A stretch of DNA of 64,000 nt from Apostichopus japonicus (GCF_037975245.1 NC_092566.1:13560001-13624000); one strand, 5' to 3'. Shown: positions 23,072 to 35,628, counted from the first letter of the stretch. A program made the numbers and translations. The notes: generated by a model not told the origin, from the sequence alone.

Positions 23072-23226
23072 GAGCATCAACTGGAAAGAGGTCGGGTTAT
23101 ATACCCACGGGGAGGTGAACTGGAACGGCGCTGCCTTCGAATGTCCTCGAGGAAAAAAACATCATCTAGTAAAACATTGTCAGTTTCTTTCGTATGTACG
23201 GAGGAATTAGCAAATGTCATGGCTTA
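23072..23226 (+). other. Weak candidate exon, unknown product
   Basis: A pyrimidine-rich tract (TTTCTTTCTTTCTTGCAG, ending about 23071) precedes a segment open in two frames. One frame reads EHQLERGRVIYPRGGELERR and the other NWKEVGLYTHGEVNWNGAAF. Base composition is less AT-rich than the flanks. No family is recognised, no clear donor follows, and it may be chance. Confidence 0.15.
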
Positions 23227-23665
23227 ATTCACAAATAAAGGCAATGATCGGTGACATTTCTGACTGGATTGAACCATGGACGCCCGCAAAAAATAAGCTA
23301 GAAGGAGGGGAGGGATAGGGAGGGGTAGGAGGGAAGGGACAGAACCTGGAAGGGAGGAGAGGAGACAGGGAAGCGGATGGGATTCTGATGGGGAAGGAAT
23401 GGAGGGGAATTAACTCCGGGTTTGCTATAAGAGGTTCACTGTCCAAAGAATTAACCAGCCATGGGTTAACAATAAAAAGAATAACTGTTTAGCCGGTTCA
23501 CTGCTAAATTGTTTTCTACTACTAAGATTTGCCTGGGATGAAAGGGACTTTCCCTTCTCGTCCCCGGAGTACGTGCGCAGTACTCAGTGTGCATGGTGCG
23601 TGTGTGTGTGTCTGTGTGTGTGAAATGGGAGGCCCAGACCATCATGTTTGACAGTCAATATATCT

Positions 23666-23921
23666 TACTTTCGTAGAGTAATCTAAGAATGTCCCAACCA
23701 TGTCGACAATATCTAAGAAATCAAAAACGTGCAAAGAGCGTTTTCTGCTTGCCAGTTTAACTTCACATGTCTTCCATATTTGACCACACGATATTCGGCT
23801 CAGGCTGGTTGTGTCCACAGAATAAGTATATGTTTGTAGATGCATACAGTGGCCTTCTCGAAATTCCTCTAAAATGTCGACGGTCGTTTCATTTGATATT
23901 GAAATGTCGACGTTACCCGTA
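23666..23921 (-). other. Weak candidate exon, unknown product
   Basis: An open frame of about 85 codons on the minus strand begins after a possible acceptor (TTTATATACAG) and meets a good donor (AAA|GTAAGA near 23665). It reads through NVDISISNETTVDILEEF and later CGQIWKTCEVKLASRKRSLH. Composition is less simple than the surroundings. I do not recognise the family; boundaries are approximate. Confidence 0.2.
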
Positions 23922-24370
23922 CCTGTATATAAACTGCACATGAAAGGAAACTTAAGGGGGCGAGGGAACACGTCCTTCTCCCTTTTCCACGCGGCTTCAT
24001 CGGTGAATAATGATATATTTTAAATTATGTTTAAATTATGATATATTTTAATTTTTACATGAAATCCAAATTTGCGACAAAATATAAATGTCATATAAAT
24101 AGGGTCGTACATGCACCACTTTTCAAAACGGATGTTTAATCGATTTCGAGACCGGCTTGCAGTGAACAACGTTTCGAAAAATAACAAAAGGAGCAACTTG
24201 CGTTATAATGACAAGTTGAAAACTATACGTTGTTATTGGTTGAGTGCATGGTCCCCAGCAGCTGCAGCAGTTTTAGATAGTTCTGTTTGCCTTTGTAGCG
24301 ATTTTGAGATCAAAATACATGCCATAAAGAGGAATTACACTTACATTTCACTGTAATATATCTCAGGGCC

Positions 24371-24590
24371 CTGGTGGGGTCTCCGGAAGCTCAAGCGAGC
24401 TCAGATATTCCTTGTTCTCTCTTACGAATCCCCGGAAGCTGTTAGATTTTTCAGATATTTCTTGTTTTCTCGTAGCAAGTTTGAAGCAGAACTTGATGTC
24501 AGAAACATTTTTTATTTAAATTTCTGTGGCAGGTATCCCAAGTCCGGAAGCTGCAACGCTTTCAGACTTTCTTTTGTAACTTTTGTTAAC
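24371..24590 (+). repeat. CCGGAAGCT-type interspersed repeat copies
   Basis: Three short, related segments begin TCCGGAAGCTCAAGC (24380), CCCCGGAAGCTGTTAG (24431) and GTCCGGAAGCTGCAAC (24542); two continue CAGATATT(C/T)CTTGTT. A fourth related copy with TCCGGAAGATAC and GGATATTTCTTGTTCCCTC lies at 26046-26100. Confidence 0.55.
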
Positions 24591-25952
24591 TTACGAACAG
24601 AAATACGTTCGAGAGATTCGAATTTCATTGAAGGCAAGGCTTACATGTCAGCCTAACGTTAATCCAAATAGGTTTGTACGTAAGTTAGAATGTTTAAGTT
24701 TGCTTTATGGCAGCCGACTTGGGGCGGGAGGGTGGGGAGGGGGATGCCCTGGATATTGGTTGGAAGGACAGCGTCTGGGTCCAAACTCCCCGAACGCTGC
24801 AGCATTTTTGAAGAAAAAAAACAATAGCGGCAACGCTGCAGAAGCTCAGCTAAGCTTCCATTTGGGAACTTTGTTTTGATTGGGAATATTTTTGATTTCA
24901 ACTGTTGTTAGCCCTAATTACTGTAGGATGTTTACCCACCGCCTTTGTTAGTACCCAAAAAATACCCCATTTTGTCGTATTCCGGGAAATTTTACACAAA
25001 CTGGAAACACTGTCACGAACTTATTTTATGCAATAGGTCGTTGTACTAAGTTATTACTAGGAATAAACTATGCCCATTAGAACCAACCGTATATGTACTT
25101 CGTTATTTAATAATAAAATGAAAACGTATAAAAAGTAGTCCTCTGCTAAATCTACTAAAATGTTGTGGATATCACGTTTGAATTGTGCTGACTTCAAATT
25201 GCTCACGAAAATTGCACCCTTATAAAATAGAACGACCTGCAACTTAATGGTTTACGATCGAATTACCACAGAGAAAACGTTAAAGAGCAGAACTCGGAAA
25301 CGGCTCCAACAATATAGGTCATTCTCACATGTCGATATATTCTACACACAAACTGTGGAAAAGTTCAAATTGCAAATCTGTCAGGTAGTCCTTTTACAGA
25401 GACTAACATCGAATTAGATAGGAAGTCTGAATAACAATAACTATTTGACTTGAACAAGTCTCAAACGGGTGACATTTATTTCCCAAAATGACGGGGAAAT
25501 TACAATAGAAGACATTTTGCTACTCACACCAAAATGCTGGTTATGCTGGTTATGAATACTAAAAATTTGAAAAACAAACTCCGTGATCATTGCATATGAT
25601 CCGTGGCCCTGGAACTCTACAGAAGGCCCTGTTTTGGGCCCTCACATGACGGCAAATATATTTTTCCTAAAAACTTTGGTTCACCACCATTCAAACGTTA
25701 ACTCCACAACATTTCAACAGGATTTGGACAATCGCTCTAAGAGGAGTAGAATTTCTGACGTTTTCAGCAAATGACCTCTCGTGACCCCAAATGACCTTCA
25801 AATTTACAAAATATGATCGCATGTCTGAAACTTAATTCACAGAAACCACTGACAAAATTTCAGCCAAATTGAATAAAAAAATGACGAATGGCAGTTATTC
25901 AAACACGGTGGCAAAAAGTGACAGAAGTTCGGCATCCTCGCAGGATCGCTAT

Positions 25953-25980
25953 AGCTCAGCTGAAAGCTTTCAGCCGAGCT
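25953..25980. repeat. 28 bp near-perfect palindrome
   Basis: AGCTCAGCTGAAAG is followed immediately by CTTTCAGCCGAGCT, its reverse complement with one mismatch. It has no loop and would extrude as a hairpin. Confidence 0.9.
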
Positions 25981-27277
25981 AAAAATGCATGGAAGACAGG
26001 GAAAGAAATGCATCCCGGAACTCTGATGGGGGTCCAGGGGGCAAAATCCGGAAGATACATCGTTTTTGGATATTTCTTGTTCCCTCATAGCGAGTGTAAA
26101 ATATAAAGATACATATGAGAGGGAGAGAGAGGGGGGAATTGAATTATTCAGAAATGTTTTGATCCTGTACTTTACCAAGTGAGCTATAGCTCGCCTACGT
26201 TGGGGCTGAGTATCATTAATCGTTCACGTCCCACATACAGTCATATAGCACAGTATCTTACCTAACTACATGCACCCTGTATATTCATTCGATTGAATTC
26301 AGTTGCTGCAACTCGTAAGAATTCAAGACAATTGTTTCTGTTATTGAAAGCAAATTATCATCATAAAGTTTTGAGAGAGCAAAGAATTATTTTGGTTATA
26401 ACCTGATTGTAGCATCGCTATAATTTCACGTTCAGATCTCCTCGAAAATGTCATTGGATTGTTGAGAATCAAAGCTAGAGTCTGCTTTTGGCATTGTAGA
26501 ATGAGGAAGAACATAGATACGGTATATATTCTATCCAGCGATGTATAACACATTCCCAGGACTAAACGTCACTTGACCGGTAGAAGCCAAAAGCACATCC
26601 CCCTCATCTCAAAGAGGACCTCCAAATAATAATCATATAAAAATACTAAAGTGAGGGAGAAATAGATGCGGTCTTCAGTGTTTTAATTGGTTTGAGAGAG
26701 GTGAACGACTAGCGATCGAGTACGTCTAGGACTTTTTCAATTAAAAACATTATTCGATGGAATTCGCCTCAAGTAAGTAAGAAAATAGACGTTTATTTTG
26801 GGTTCATTTAATCAGTATTTATTTCTCGAGAGGCGTTGACCATTGCATACGCAACTTAGATCTCTCGGTACGAAAGGGAGGAAGGGTGGGAAGGAGGGGT
26901 GGGGGAGGGTGGGTAAGAGTGAGCAAAGTGTTGAAGCACGTGTAACATATATTGTTTTTCGTGTTGTTTCTATTCCCGAATCGCATCAGCATTCAGCAGG
27001 GTAGCGAGAGGGAGGGGGGGGGGGTGGTAGGCGAGGAGTAAGCTGGCCCTAAAGTTAAGCCCTACATGATATGTCGTGGTTACTCAACCCTAGCAGTTAT
27101 ACTTTTTCGAATAATATTTTAAATCTGGATTAGTTCCCTGTTTAAGTCCACCACACACTGCCCGATTGATCGCAGCCCAACCTATCTCTACCGTCGTTAC
27201 TTGGAAAGTCGTTGATAGTCGGGCAGTGTCGGGCAGTACACTTATGATTACGACTGATCAAGTTTCGCGTCGGCTTC

Positions 27278-27313
27278 AGTCGGGAAAACTGAACATGTAA
27301 CGTTTTCCCGACT
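27278..27313. repeat. Perfect 12 bp inverted repeat with 12 bp loop
   Basis: AGTCGGGAAAAC (27278-27289) and GTTTTCCCGACT (27302-27313) are perfect reverse complements. Just upstream, CACTGCCCGA near 27165 pairs with TCGGGCAGTG near 27215, so the region 27160-27330 may be a small degraded palindromic transposon. Confidence 0.85.
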
Positions 27314-29284
27314 GTGCAGTCGGCAATGGCGGCGGGTCACGACCAATCCTGCCTTGTATTAAGTGGAGTCATGATCAATGAGCCAATATTTGCGCCCCCA
27401 TCCCAGCCCGGCACCCTCCTCCTAATATGAAAATCTGGCTAAGGGCTCTTTGGAGGAGCACGATAATCAGTTAAACTGACTATTCAATGTACCAAACTTT
27501 GAGAATTAATTTAGCCATAATAAGTTGACTGCTCAGAAATGGGGGAAAACATATTTATGACTATAACAGTACTGCTTCATTAACGGAATAAATAAAGGTA
27601 ATATGAAGATATGGGAGTCATTGAGAGAGATGTGACAATTCCGTCGTTCCTATTACTGTTGTTTAAGTATCATGCGAGTCCATTGATGTGAACCGTTAAA
27701 ATGGCTAGAACATATATGAACTTTATGAAGGCTCAGAGGTAAAACCATGACTAACGGACTTTAATTTATTTACCGTAAATGCCTCTCGCTTTTTGTTTTA
27801 ATTTCACTTGTCAACCTATCTTAAATTTCAACTACACGTTTATGAAGAACATGTATGCCTCCAGATCGGAAGTGTACACATCATTTTATGAAGGCCGTTT
27901 GAGGGTTTGCGTGTTTCAAAATAGAAAAGGGGTGAATGATAAAGTGAAGGTGCAGTAAAAAGTTACTTACGGATTTATGTACTGTTGACGAATTTCTAAT
28001 TGTGTGCGTGTACGTTTTGCGCTGAAAAGCATTCTTGCTTCATTCACGTTGTATAGCAATAGGATGTAAAGTATATGAAGCTAAAAATCTTTTTCAGTTG
28101 TTGAAAAACAAAAACAAACAAAAAAAAAAGAAAAAAAAGAAAGAAAAGGAAAAGAGATATAAAACAAAAATTATGTGTCCCTGCGTGCTTCATGACAGCG
28201 GATTAATGTATCACATTATCTCAAACATATATGTGAAAATAATAGTTTAGGCAACATCTTACACAGATATCTCGGTGATGGTTTAGTATGGTAACATGAC
28301 ATACCTTTAAAAACGACAACTTCAGACATTTTCTGTATGATCATTTAGGCGAGCCACGTTTTGTCTTAGCAGGCATTTTCTCGAGGATGCGAATCTTTAA
28401 CTACGGTAATAGATGCAATTGTAAATTGATGTTAGCTTATTGTAATTTAATCTTGTTAAAATTTATTTTAAAGGGATATTCAATTGACAGGCAATGTGGC
28501 ACTAATAATGATTAGAAACATATTTCACATTGTTACTTGAACACCCGATCTCAATATACTGTTCCTGACTGGAGATATGGTATATTAATTGTATCGTATA
28601 TGGCTTAAACCTTCGATTATTCCAGGGCAGTTGATCCCAGTAGGTGGTATGTGTGACGTCATCACGGTATATTTTATTGAGAAGCTTGATTTCGTATAAT
28701 ATTCATCTGGGTGATTTATCCTTGGAATGTGATACATTTGGAATGTTTGCTTAGCTAACAGTACAGATATGGCAAGAATGCTATGTTATTTTAAGTGCAG
28801 TAGAATGGTATGGTCTAGTGGTAAGAATTGATAAAACATTGGACTAACATTTAGACCTGCATCGAGGAGATGACGTCATCATCAACATAGATCAAAATGG
28901 TCATTTCAGACATTAAGCATATTTTGGAGGTGAATACCAGTCTACACCTGCATAGCTATAGAAACATGACTAGCATAGGAAATGTTTTCTTCTCTTTCCG
29001 GACTACATTAAATCACATTAAATACCAAACGTAAGGTAACGTTTTTTGCCGAAGCGTTCAGATACATTGACAGGTACACATATAAGCCAACATTACATGT
29101 ACATCGACTTATCAGGAAATATCAACAAGCGGCTTACAAAAGAACAGTCAGGGTTTATTTTCTTTTTGGTCCAACGTAAAAGAAAAAGGAATGGTTTATG
29201 GACAGTGGCGTAGCTAGAATTTTTTGAGTGGGGGGGCCATGGGGGGGCTGTTCTTTCTAGTGGGGGGGCCGGAGGTTAGTATCT

Positions 29285-30730
29285 AAGCGGAGCGCCACCA
29301 TGGTTGGCGCGGAGCGTACAGAGAAAATTTGAGATTTCAGCACCCCCCAGATCGCAGGAGATGGCACCTGTGAGGCAAAATAGCAACCAAAAAGATGTGC
29401 AACTTTGGTGACAGAAATGCAAAAAAAGTTTTTTCTCTTTCATGCTGACTGGCCTTGCCAACTCACCCAGACTTTTAACTTGAGGGAAGTTGGCATCATT
29501 TGCAGGAATATCAGAATTCCCAATATTTTATATCTCTACCAGTAGTGGAAAATCCTGTTTCGACAGTTTCGTGGCCATAAAAAAGTTGTTTTGTGGAATA
29601 TTCAATGACATATATTCATTTTACTCGAGGCAATATATGAATACCTGCAGGGGCGGCGATCTGTTTCAAATATTGGGGGGGGGGGGGGGACATCTGCTTG
29701 GATGCAGGCGAATTACTGTCAAAGCGGAGCGCCACCATTGGTTGGCGCGCAGCGTACAAGAAAATTTCTGGTTTTGATAGCCCCCCAGATGACCGGAAAT
29801 GGCACTTCTCGGGCTTGAAAATGACCAACCAGATGTACACTTTTGCCTGAGAACCAAGTTTTTCCTAATAGTTTTTTTTTTCATTCATAACCTTTTGTCA
29901 AGCCGATTGTCACCAGTCACACATCATGTTCGACCTCATTGCATTTGTAGGTAATTCTACGTAACGCCCCACAATACCCGTCAGCCCCACTTTTCAAGGT
30001 TTTAAGCCCATTATTTGTTCAGAATTTGAATAATAAATTCACTTCAAAACATACCCATAATTTTGCACTAAATTTCATCTATGGACAACCAATATAGAAA
30101 ACCCCCCTCAACCACTAACAGACCGGTCAAAATTGTACGAGTGTAGAGGGAAGTATACTATGATGAAGAATGTTGGTCAAGGAATTTTCGAAATTTCAGA
30201 CACAGTTAAATTATTGGTGTACAAATATTAAAACCTCTTATAACGGCTACTATAAAACTTCGATATCATCGAAAATACCAAAAAAATATGCTCGAGCGGG
30301 AGGGCGGTCTCCACCCCTTCACCCCCCCCCCTCCCTTGGCTACACACCTGCGGTTAGAAATCTTGTAGGAAACAGGCCAAATGGAAACCCAGTGAACCCA
30401 TATCGATGTGGATTCTATGTATGATTGTACGTACTTACACTCATACACAAGATGCAAACCAAATTTCATTACGGATGCGGTCCGTCTAGCTATTCATTTC
30501 GAGAAAAAAAAGTAAAAACTACTTTCGGTCATATATAGTAACAAATTGTGACACGGTTAGACAGGCGCTTTGCGAGGAATTTGCCAAGGGAGGGGCAGAG
30601 CTTGTACCCAGACTTTCTAAGCGTAGCGCCACCATAAGTTGGCGCGAAGCGCAAAAGAAAATTTTGGCCGAAAATGCCTCCCAGATTGCTGGAAATGGCA
30701 CTTCCCAGGCCTTGTAAGTTGCATCTAAGC
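29285..30730 (+). repeat. Three copies of a shared internal module in the nested elements
   Basis: AAGCGGAGCGCCACCAT, then TTGGCGCG and AGCG, starts at 29285 (outer element) and 29722 (inner); a third copy, AAGCGTAGCGCCACCAT, starts at 30619 (inner). Each is followed by AAAATTT, CC(C/T)CCCAGAT and GGAAATGGCACTT-like blocks, giving about 110-160 bp of similarity in the same orientation. The outer and inner elements are therefore related, or one captured part of the other. Confidence 0.85.
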
Positions 30731-30903
30731 ATTTTCTATTTTGAAATTACTAGCGATATCATAAAAAAATACAAAACATATGCTTAAAAAAAAACTATGC
30801 CACCAAATATTGGGGGGGATATAAGATACTATATCCCCCCACCTAAAATATTGGGGGGACATGTCCCCCCCCCCCGTCCCCCCCCCCATGATCGCCGCCC
30901 ATG
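29648..30903. mobile_element. Inner hAT-like non-autonomous transposon nested in the first
   Basis: The left end is CAGGGGCGGCGATC (29648) and the right end, read on the minus strand, is CATGGGCGGCGATC (30903 downward): 14 bp terminal repeats with one mismatch. The flanking 8 bp AATACCTG is identical on both sides (29640-29647 and 30904-30911). This shows a later insertion into the outer element. Subterminal ATATTGGGGGG motifs face inward from both ends. No transposase frame is seen. The tract at 30290-30355 (C-rich, ending GGCTACACACCTG) resembles a further element end. Confidence 0.88.
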
Positions 30904-33242
30904 AATACCTGATACCTCGGCTCAGTACAAACGGAGCCAATCTTTTGATAGATTGATGTGCTAGGTGGAAGCACTGAACATATTTTCACAAGATATCGCT
31001 ATCACGCAGCACAACAAGGTTCGTGGTGTATGGTCGCAATCGTCGCATCGACCATTGCCATGCCATGCTGTGTGACCATTCTCATGATTACTACAGATAT
31101 TGTATTATTCTTATTCTGCCAGATGCAGACGAGAAAATTGTGTAACTCTATTTCCCAAATTATTGAACAAAAAATATTAGCGAATCGCACTGATGAGTGT
31201 TTTTTTTTACCCCATTCCCAGTGGGGGGGCCAGTGGGGGGGCCAGCCGATTTCATGGGGGGGCCTCGGCCCCCCCAGGCCCCCCCGTAGCTACGCCACTG
31301 TTTATGGAACGTCTTTAGGGCTCATGATTGTCTTCAAACACCCATATCGACATTACGATGAGATAATGCGATAAGCCTATACAGGCGTATCTTTGTCTTC
31401 AAGCCGATCAGCTATGGGTTTTTGTATTTCGGGGATTCCTTAGTGCTTCCTTTCAGTGTAAATGCTATCGCGAGAACGTGAACTTTATTCTTGTGCAGTT
31501 ATATCGTACAGGCTTTTATACACAACTGTATGTGTGTAAACAACACTATACCAGATACTCTGTTACGTGGAACTAGCTGGTCGTGGCCCATCAGGATTAT
31601 GATCATATTTACGCTGACGTCACAACATTAAGAGCAAGACGGTTAGTCTGATCGCAGCGACAGATATGAAAATCAAATATACAGTATGAAATGTTTCCCC
31701 AGAAATGATATAAATAAGGGCGGTATTGAAGAACTTAGCATGCATAGACTCCGGATGTGTGACCTGAATAATTCCTACCGCGTAAGATGTCACAGGGGTT
31801 CTACTCGTTATGCTTATCAAGTTGGCAAATAATACACATTTATGAGAAGTCGAATGAGAACTTTATTTCAGAAAACATAAATATATGTGTATTCCTTTAT
31901 ACGTCTTATGACGCGCAAACTCTTATTTTCGTTAAATATAAGTTTCAGTTTTGTTTTTATTTAAAGCCAACTTACGCGACCCCTATCAAATATTGGTACT
32001 TACCAAAGCTTTCATGGACTATTGTATATGGGGTTAACAGTTTCTGTGTCAAACACAACATATTTAACATTAAAGACAAGTTAACTACATTATATTATTA
32101 ACATTTACTAATTTTATATTACCAAGTACAATTTTAATGTTTCGTTGATAATTTTATTCTACCTAACATTGACAAACAGTGCAGACCCTACGATTTTAGT
32201 AGTAGCACTATCGTTTTGAGAAAAGACGGCCTGCCGTTACCTGGCCAAACAACGAAGTCTTCGGCTTTGAGTACAGCGTTTCTGTAAGTTGCCGTGTTGG
32301 TCGACTCTAACCGTAATAGTTATTACCGAATTTGCGATCTACGGTAACGTCATTACGTACTTTGCAGTCGCGGTCCCCCTCATAATTTTGCAAGGTCGGT
32401 AAGAGTGACTCCGTAGTTTTCCCTTTCGGGAAACCAAAACCCACTGCATCTTGGATATCTTGCAGCGTAAGAGCAACACACGGTAATTTATCTAGTAGCT
32501 CTAATGTTAACTCATGTGCAGCACACAATTCGCAAACATTTCAATATCATATCGTAAATTGGCAGTTTTTCATGTCTATGGCACCGAATATGAGTTACTT
32601 GCGCTAATTCTATCTTCCCCGTGTCTTGTTGTCAATCAATGCCGAGTATCTCCCTGTAGTGTCTATAATTTAGTCTGAGTGTGTATTTTCTAAGAATTTA
32701 GAACTTGCTCTCCTAACATACATTATAGAACACTTCAATTTGTTTAATCTAATTTTTTTGAATGTTTATTTAATTGTTTTTCAATATTTGCCTGCCAGAC
32801 GTACACGTGTGTAACACTATACGTAAAGTAAGAGCGTATTTAATCATGTTCTCTTTTGATGTCATAACTCAATAATTATTCATAATGCCATGAAAAATAG
32901 TTCGCCGATGCATTAGGTGATCCAGGTACGTAATCTAATAATGCTCCCAAAAATATTGACGTACCCTCACAAACAGTACATACCTTCACAACAAACTTAC
33001 GAATTAATAAGAAAAAAAAAAACATATTTTGTTAAGAAAATTTGATTAACTTGACGATGAAATGAGAATGCTTTTAAGTATAATGATTGGTTGGAAATAA
33101 GGTTAGAACATGATTTACCATATATTTGTTCCAAATATCGAAAGTAAAGATAAAATAAATGCACAATTCTTGTCATTGACAGTTATTTTACCTTACGTTG
33201 TAAACACCCACACGACAGGTTACATATAGGAGCACATATGAT

Positions 33243-33243
<1 letters not shown>

Positions 33244-33280
<37 letters not shown>
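33244..33280 (+). repeat. (AT)n microsatellite
   Basis: About 18 uninterrupted AT dinucleotides. Confidence 0.92.
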
Positions 33281-33282
<2 letters not shown>

Positions 33283-35628
33283 GGATTACATCAAGACTGA
33301 GTATTTTTTATCCGAATGTGCTGTTATACTTCAGCTACATGATTCAAATTGCCCGAACTTGGCTTGGTAACATTCCACGTAAAAAGGATTGAATCAGCTA
33401 GAAAATGTTTTTGATTGACATCGCACTTAGCAATAGCAACATTTTTAAATTTTCCTAGCTGTCCGTCTGACGCTACATTAAGGTTAATCAGTTCTTTTAA
33501 CAGCTGGATTTACAGAATTAACGTGTCCTTGTCAGATTGTGAGAAGTTCAGCCGTTTCGGTTAAGGAAAGAAAGGTTAAAGTGGTGATCGAATTATTATA
33601 AACTCTTAGGATTTAACATAATGTGCCTTATAACTTGGCAACTAAAGATTGTGCAACAAGCATACAGCCAAGGTATACAGTTACGAAGGGCAGTATGCAC
33701 GAAATTGGAAAATATGCAATGTTTAGCGTGACATGCATGTTAAGCATGATAAAATATACTCCAATTATAATTACAAGGCAGTACAGTTAGACTTGAAGGT
33801 ATCTTTAGGGTATAATTGCGGATAATTACGGAGCCGGATCCCGACTTTTTCGAAAGCGCGCAGTAGAGTACTGGACGTCTCGGTTGATACCAACATAGCG
33901 GTACATGAGAACACATCGGTCAATAGTAATTATGTTTGAAGATAAATATTTGTTGTTTTGCAATCAAACAGTTTGAAAGATGGGTCCCCCCTATCGTCGC
34001 AACTGTTTATCAGTTGAGTTGGTAACCAAAGTCGTTGCGACCTGTTACACAGCGAGTAAGACTTGAGAAATCTAAATGAAACCAAATATGCACAGAGCCA
34101 CATGATGTACTTCTATTTTAACCTTCATTTTTATCGCACATTGGATATAATTGGCAGCTTTCATACATGACACTAAAATCACCAAAACGAAAATGTCACC
34201 AGACATCAAATCATAACATAACAAACATTCAATCATACAGTTGCTTCTAATGGTGGTCCTTGTACATTCAGATGGGGTAGCCTATACAAACCGTATTTTA
34301 AGCTGCTTTTTCGTATACTCTGGTTTGACGTATATGGCCTAATAAGTCTTCACGACTATAGAGGCAAAATGAGGGGGGGGGCGGGAGGGGGGAGTGGGTA
34401 CAAGGGTCTGGGCACATTGTCCTCCTATTAACAACAACAGATGTACGATGACATTTGTAACATTATAAATTAAGCGCAACGCTTTGACCAGTACACCTGT
34501 AGAAATGATCCATCATAAGTTCATTATGTTACACGATATAATGTAACAATGTTATTATTTGTTGAATCCCTCAATAAGAACAACCTAAAAAAGCTTGCTT
34601 ATGGAGAGCTGCAAGCATTAGCGATAAAAAAGTTTGATAAGCTGGACGAAACAAATGAAAGGTTATCGACATTTCCTCCTAGCAACTTGTTATTTGCTAA
34701 TTAGAGCAGGATTATTCTTTCGTATTGGCAAAGTAGGAAGATAAAAGGTTTCACTGTGACACCTTAGCAATATGGTATATATATAGAATAAGCGGATACT
34801 ACCATGCCACATTTCTAATAGTATCACAGTTAATCCTATTATTTATCATAATAAACGGTATGCTATGATTTTTGGAAGATATTTCCCAACCAGGAAGTTA
34901 AGCTAAATGTTATATGGTAATTACTAATAGTGGCTAATAATTGCCATTACGAATGTTGGGGGAAATATGATATCTGATCATGACGATTTCATGGAATATG
35001 TGTACATACCACGTAGACTCTGTTCGTGATACATATCGATTCAGTTATGGTCTGAAAGTGATAACCACAATTGATAATAACCAAAAATTTTCGTGTGATC
35101 TCACGTGATTGTAGCTGACGCAATGACGTCACTCTATGGAGACGGACGTAAACAACTGTCATGGCTAACGCATAAAAGACACAAATCCCACAGTCTGAGA
35201 AATTATTTAGTTGCAGTCTGCTCACGAAATTTAGCGACAATGAATCCTATACGCCTGAAAAGAGCCAAAAAGATTCTGAAATGAAACGAGGAATTATCCG
35301 AGTACATGTATAATGTTGAACAAATAAATCAGTCAATTTGATTCGGAATAACACATGTTAGTGTGGATGCGACGCGGTTATACCACCACAATCTGCTGTC
35401 TGGAAGAACACAGTATTTGGTTTGTTATATACGTGAGTGTACATCAACTGGCACAATGGCGGAATACAGCAACATGTGATCGCATTCATCCAATGGTTTA
35501 ATGGATACATCTTCCAAGATAGACTATGTGTGGGACATACTATCAAACCCTATTTTATGAAACTGATATACTCTCAGCACATATAACCCCTTGCATCAGG
35601 ACTTTGAACACGTGATTGTGGCAATGGC

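Larger units (their letters stand above)
22574..29202. other. Intergenic region upstream of RBM22
   Basis: 6.6 kb without a confirmed gene. It contains G-rich runs (22805-22835, 26870-26925, 27001-27030), CCGGAAG repeats (24371-24590, 26046), two palindromes (25953-25980, 27278-27313) and two weak candidate exons (23072-23226 plus, 23666-23921 minus). The RBM22 promoter should lie just right of 22573 but shows no recognisable TATA box. Confidence 0.7.
29203..31300. mobile_element. Outer hAT-like non-autonomous transposon
   Basis: The left end starts CAGTGGCGTAGCTA (29203-29216) and the right end is TAGCTACGCCACTG (31287-31300), a perfect 14 bp terminal inverted repeat. The element is flanked on both sides by the identical 8 bp TTTATGGA (29195-29202 and 31301-31308), the target-duplication length of the hAT superfamily. 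Subterminal G- or C-rich runs lie at both ends. No transposase open frame is present, so it would depend on enzyme supplied elsewhere. A second element interrupts it at 29648-30903; without that insertion and one copy of its duplication it would be about 0.83 kb. Confidence 0.9.

Noticed and set aside
30958-31374. 138-codon plus-strand frame overlapping the right end of the outer transposon
   Set aside because: It runs out through the G/C-rich subterminal region and terminal repeat and shows no transposase motif.
32307-32528. 73-codon minus-strand frame (LELLDKLPCVALTLQDIQDA) of protein-like composition
   Set aside because: It lacks an ATG, I see no family, and the boundaries have no convincing splice sites; it may be a decayed element fragment.
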